NCBI GenBank assembly: GCA_031551625.1
Contig: JAVBNJ010000080.1
Location: 1 to 8,728 of the forward strand
Length of the DNA: 8,728 nucleotides
Direction of reading: 5' to 3'
Source: JAVBNJ01 sp031551625
Lineage (GTDB): Bacteria > Bacteroidota > Bacteroidia > Bacteroidales > UBA932
The notes under the pieces were generated by a model. It was given only the letters and a program-made list of their open reading frames with translations. It had not been told where the DNA came from and ran no database searches. Of the stretch, positions 6,468 to 8,728 are shown in pieces; the first letter of the stretch is position 1, and the number at the start of each line of letters is the position of its first letter. Made by a program: the position numbers and the translations under genes.

Positions 6468-7624
6468 CGTTTGGTCAGCTTCTTATATCGGTCTAGTACT
6501 TCACCTATGATATCTTCCCACGGACGAGCAATGGTTTGCGAGGCTTTCAGCCCTACTGTTTCCAGTAGTTTTGGATTACCGGTGATGTAACGTATATGAG
6601 CAGCAAATGCTTCGGGCGAGTGGGCTGCAAGAAATCCGTTCTCGTTGTGCCGGATGATTTCAGCTGCAGTAGAATGTTCCAGCAATAGGGATGGTGTATG
6701 TAGCGCTGCAGCCTCGCGGACTACCAACGGAGCATTGTCGTAGAGCGAGGGAAACAAAAATAAGTCGGCTGCCGCATAGTACTCTTTTAATCTATTCCTG
6801 TCTTTTACAATGCCAGTAAAAACCACATTGTTTTCTAGCCCCAGATCTTCCACCATGTCGCGCATTTTTTGCTCTGCATAGCCGCTGCCGACAAAGAACA
6901 TTTTGAAGGGGATGTCATTTAATAATGATAACGAACGTATAATCAATTCTACATTTTTTTCCCATATATGCTGCCCAACGAATAGGAACATAAATTCGCC
7001 TTCGCGTAATAATAAGTTGTTACGGGCCATGCAGCGCAATGGATCTATCAAGTCGTTGCAGAAAAAATCATTACCGTTTTCCACTACTTCAACACGGCCA
7101 CGGTAGCCGTATTCTCGTAGCGGCTCTTCGACCGAGGCTTGCGGAATCCACACCTCGTCGGCTTGTTCGTAGAACTCTACAATATTCTTTATGATAATAT
7201 TGATAATGGTTTTCGACGGAATGATGCGCTCAAAATCAGATCTGTACTTGGAGTGAAATGTTGCTATGAGCGGAATACGGCGTTTTTTGGCTAAGTGCAA
7301 TGCAACTTTTCCGGATGAAAACGGAGAGTGTGCATGCAGCAGTGCGAATGGTAGTTGATTCATTTTTGTATGAAAACTGAAATCAATACCGGCTATACCC
7401 ATCCGGTAAGGCTTTCTCATGGGGATAGGCAGTGAAAAATAGCGGTATACATTGTATAGCTCCTGGTCTTTGTAGGACGGATCGTTTGGAGTTACGACAC
7501 ATACGGCCTCCTCTTTCTTATGTATCCAATCGGCATAATTCTTAACTGTCAATGATACTCCATCCATCATAGGCGGAAATACATCGCTGAAAATCCCGTA
7601 CAATTGTTTTGTGTTTGTTTTCAT
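6464..7624 (-). CDS. GT4-type glycosyltransferase (GT-B fold)
   Basis: The 386-residue cytoplasmic or membrane-associated enzyme probably uses a nucleotide sugar. The N-terminal acceptor domain opens with a Gly-rich loop FPPMMDGVSLTVKNYA (16-31), then HAHSPFSSG (97-105) and TFHSKY (122-127). These are features of the PimB/diacylglycerol-glucosyltransferase branch of GT4. The C-terminal donor domain begins near 210 with FLFVGQHIWEKN (213-224), then FVGSG (244-248) and ADLFLFPSLYDNAPLVVREA (286-305). The usual E-x7-E motif is D296-x7-E304, a common variant. Overlap of its stop with the YbhN-type gene suggests a pair that makes and handles a glycolipid or a lipid-linked sugar. The acceptor and sugar cannot be read from sequence. 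The start at 7624 precedes the first beta strand by a few polar residues. Confidence 0.9.
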   Translation of the reverse strand: MKTNTKQLYGIFSDVFPPMMDGVSLTVKNYADWIHKKEEAVCVVTPNDPSYKDQELYNVYRYFSLPIPMRKPYRMGIAGIDFSFHTKMNQLPFALLHAHSPFSSGKVALHLAKKRRIPLIATFHSKYRSDFERIIPSKTIINIIIKNIVEFYEQADEVWIPQASVEEPLREYGYRGRVEVVENGNDFFCNDLIDPLRCMARNNLLLREGEFMFLFVGQHIWEKNVELIIRSLSLLNDIPFKMFFVGSGYAEQKMRDMVEDLGLENNVVFTGIVKDRNRLKEYYAAADLFLFPSLYDNAPLVVREAAALHTPSLLLEHSTAAEIIRHNENGFLAAHSPEAFAAHIRYITGNPKLLETVGLKASQTIARPWEDIIGEVLDRYKKLTKR

Positions 7625-7645
7625 AAATGTATGAAAATTAAAGTC

Positions 7646-7653
7646 TAAAGATA
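7646..7653 (-). promoter_or_regulatory. possible -7 element for the glycosyltransferase unit
   Basis: On the minus strand the bases read TATCTTTA, one mismatch from TAnnTTTG, 21 bases before the ATG at 7624. No -33 TTG is seen at suitable distance. The position is plausible but the match is imperfect. Confidence 0.3.
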
Positions 7654-7717
7654 AGAAATATTATTTTAATAAAAGGTTAATTTTTTGTTACATTTTTTGC
7701 AATGGGAATGAAAATTA

Positions 7718-7749
7718 TTTGCATATATAAAAACAAACATTTACATTTG
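7718..7749 (+). promoter_or_regulatory. full Bacteroidota promoter driving the 6S-like RNA
   Basis: A -33 element TTTG (7718-7721) and a -7 element TACATTTG (7742-7749) are separated by 20 bases, which fits the Bacteroidota housekeeping consensus well. It is the best promoter in the window. It points away from the glycosyltransferase gene into a stretch with no ORF, with transcription expected to start at about 7754-7756. Confidence 0.7.
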
Positions 7750-7754
7750 TGGCG

Positions 7755-7947
7755 TTAAGTAATACGTTCTTTAACTGTGGGAAAATGAAGTCGAAAAAAT
7801 TATGGCTTCGTCTCTATCTTAGGAATCTGAACAATTTCAACAAAACAAAAGAGACTTTTAATTCATTTTATGTGGATTTTAGTTTGTTTTTGTTTTAGGT
7901 TGTTCAGAACCTCTAAGTTGGCAAATTAGAGTCCACGTTTCTTTTTT
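7755..7947 (+). ncRNA. ssrS: structured non-coding RNA, probable 6S RNA
   Basis: A consensus promoter and a CTTTTTT run (7941-7947) bound about 193 nt with no ORF. The region folds as a long rod. CTTAG (7818-7822) pairs with CTAAG (7913-7917). TCTGAACAA (7826-7834) pairs with TTGTTCAGA (7900-7908). CAACAAAACAAAA (7838-7850) lies opposite the U/G-rich 7882-7897, with small bulges. A closing stem GTGG/CCAC (7777-7780 with 7933-7936) leaves a large asymmetric internal bubble. The bubble can form hairpins GAAGTC/GGCTTC (7787-7792 with 7804-7809) and CTCTAA/TTAGAG (7911-7916 with 7926-7931). Length, rod shape, central bubble and alternative 3' hairpin fit 6S RNA, which binds housekeeping RNA polymerase by mimicking an open promoter. 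I identify it by architecture, not by remembered sequence, so another family is possible. Confidence 0.5.
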
Positions 7948-7955
7948 AATGGGCG

Positions 7956-8055
7956 ATGGACAATTGATAATGGATAATTGAAACAAAGAGGCAACGACGT
8001 AAAATTTGTCGCAAGGGGTTTTAATTGACGATTGATAAATGACAATTGATAATTG
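7956..8055. repeat. degenerate AATTGATAATGGA-type intergenic repeats
   Basis: Tandem-like copies of a GACAATTGATAA/TGGATAATTGA unit occur at 7956-7982 and again at 8023-8055. Both are built from the self-complementary hexamer CAATTG and its variants. Repeats of this wording are recalled as common intergenic filler in Bacteroidota. The bases between contain a short GACGTAAAATTTGTC imperfect palindrome. No promoter or ORF of note is seen here or in 8056-8200. Confidence 0.55.
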
Positions 8056-8224
8056 GCGCAGTAGAGGCAGGACAATTTCCCCCTGAGTAGAAAATTAAAA
8101 AAGAAAAATGGTTAACGATAGTAACCCGTAGGCCTTTGATAGCACAAGAAAAATAAAATGACTATCCGCAATACTTTATTGAATAAAATAGCACTGGATA
8201 GGCTAAAAAATGCAGGCGTATCTT

Positions 8225-8258
8225 CCCTCTCCCTGTGGAGAGGGATAAGAGGGAGAGG
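8225..8258. repeat. CCCTCTCC-type palindromic repeat with two alternative hairpins
   Basis: CCCTCTCC (8225-8232) pairs with GGAGAGGG (8237-8244) across a 4-base CTGT loop. Alternatively CCTCTCCCT (8226-8234) pairs with AGGGAGAGG (8250-8258). The 5' arm is shared, so the two folds exclude each other. The sequence resembles the CCCTCTCCCT-GAGAGGG dispersed repeat recalled from many bacterial genomes. Confidence 0.6.
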
Positions 8259-8312
8259 TGGGAATGCGGATAATCATAAAAATAGGACATTAACAATAAT
8301 AATAGTAGCCGC

Positions 8313-8403
8313 GGGAACCGGTTTGAAAAAAGGTTTGTGTTTGTTGAACCACAGATTTAGCAGATTAAAAATAGATTGCACAGATTTGTGGAGACCGGTT
8401 CCC
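8313..8403. repeat. inverted repeat enclosing a CACAGATT-type repeat
   Basis: GGGAACCGGT (8313-8322) is exactly inverted at 8394-8403 (ACCGGTTCCC). Inside it lies a CACAGATT tract (8347-8391): ACCACAGATTTAGCAGATT, then TTGCACAGATTTGTGG, with its own CCACA/TGTGG ends (8349-8353 with 8387-8391). It is the second copy of the repeat type found between cmk and ispH. Confidence 0.6.
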
Positions 8404-8474
8404 AAAGTTACAACAATGAAAACTAAAAACTTAGTTAAACAACTATGCAATTAATAAATAATTACGTTCCGCAG

Positions 8475-8606
8475 GAGATGTCTCCACTTCGTGTTTGGCA
8501 AAAATTCCGCCAAACCCTCCGGTCGGCATGACGGTTGACTTGATGGAAAGAAGAGAGCCGTCCTGTCGACCGGAACGAGCAGTAGCGAGTGAAGTGGAGA
8601 CATCTC
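8475..8606. repeat. 132-bp composite palindromic element (REP/MITE-like)
   Basis: A 16-base end GAGATGTCTCCACTTC (8475-8490) is perfectly inverted at 8591-8606. Inner arms TCCGGTCG (8518-8525) and CGACCGGA (8567-8574) also pair. GGTCGGCATGACGG (8521-8534) nearly matches the inverse of CCGTCCTGTCGACC (8559-8572). A further small hairpin TTTGGC/GCCAAA lies at 8494-8499 with 8509-8514. The element as a whole reads as two inverted copies of a GAGATGTCTCCACTTC-type repeat of about 60 bases, similar in wording to dispersed repeats recalled from Bacteroidota. It ends about 50 bases before the next gene. No transposase or target duplication is visible. Confidence 0.65.
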
Positions 8607-8656
8607 GCCCCCTAACGCAGGTATAAAATAAAACAACAACTAAAAAATTAATTGAT

Positions 8657-8728
8657 ATGCAAAAAATCTACTGTTTATTATTCGCCGTACTGTTCGCGCA
8701 GGCAAGCTATGCTGCTTCGTGCGTATCG
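8657..8728 (+). CDS. start of an exported protein (3' partial)
   Basis: An ATG at 8657 opens 24 codons that run to the window end without a stop. The peptide is a clear signal sequence: M-Q-K, then hydrophobic IYCLLFAVLFAQA, and an A-x-A-like cleavage site around S-Y-A-A, with S-C-V-S following. The last bases carry no domain, so the product cannot be named. The upstream 50 bases are A-rich, as usual for Bacteroidota starts, and no TAnnTTTG is seen there. Confidence 0.6.
   Translation, partial: MQKIYCLLFAVLFAQASYAASCVS

Noticed and set aside
7755..7947. tmRNA, RNase P RNA or SRP RNA
   Set aside because: No tRNA-like ends, no tag ORF, no SRP GGAAGCAGCA-type loop and no RNase P conserved core are seen. 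The rod with a central bubble suits 6S RNA better.
8158..8454. 98-codon + strand open frame
   Set aside because: It runs through the CCCTCTCC hairpin and the CACAGATT repeat, its composition is odd, and it has no promoter. The frame is likely chance.
8451..8639. 62-codon minus-strand open frame
   Set aside because: It is made almost wholly of the palindromic element at 8475-8606, so the coding potential is an artefact of the repeat.

Overview
The window looks like chromosomal DNA of a member of the phylum Bacteroidota. Start sites are mostly AT-rich with little Shine-Dalgarno signal. Several promoters match the Bacteroidota -7 consensus TAnnTTTG, one of them with a well-spaced -33 TTTG. The gene content fits: a FISUMP-domain surface protein, a cmk-ispH pair, a short NtrC-type regulator without a DNA-binding domain, and intergenic repeats of kinds common in this phylum. 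I cannot assign a genus.

Layout. (1) Bases 1-843 (+) hold the C-terminal part of a secreted FISUMP-domain protein. (2) Bases 961-3050 (-) form a probable operon: cmk (cytidylate kinase), ispH (last step of the MEP isoprenoid pathway) and a small exported protein of unknown function. An intergenic repeat between cmk and ispH runs into the GTG start codon of ispH. (3) Bases 3233-4024 (+) encode an exported protein with an M48 peptidase fold signature whose zinc and catalytic residues are replaced. A hairpin terminator follows. (4) Bases 4116-5276 (+) encode a response regulator with receiver and sigma-54-type AAA+ domains, an altered GSFTSA loop and no Fis-type HTH. (5) Bases 5403-7624 (-) hold a two-gene unit with a 4-base overlap: a GT4 glycosyltransferase followed by a YbhN/UPF0104-type polytopic membrane protein, probably acting on envelope lipids or glycans. 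(6) Bases 7718-7947 (+) hold a strong promoter, a rod-like structured RNA of about 190 nt and a U-run. I interpret this as a probable 6S RNA (ssrS). (7) Bases 7950-8650 contain no convincing gene and are packed with at least four kinds of repeat or palindrome. (8) Bases 8657-8728 (+) are the start of another exported protein that runs off the window.

No complete new multi-gene system is evident. The items most worth following up are the catalytically dead M48-like protein, the HTH-less sigma-54 activator, the 6S-like RNA and the repeat that supplies the ispH start codon.
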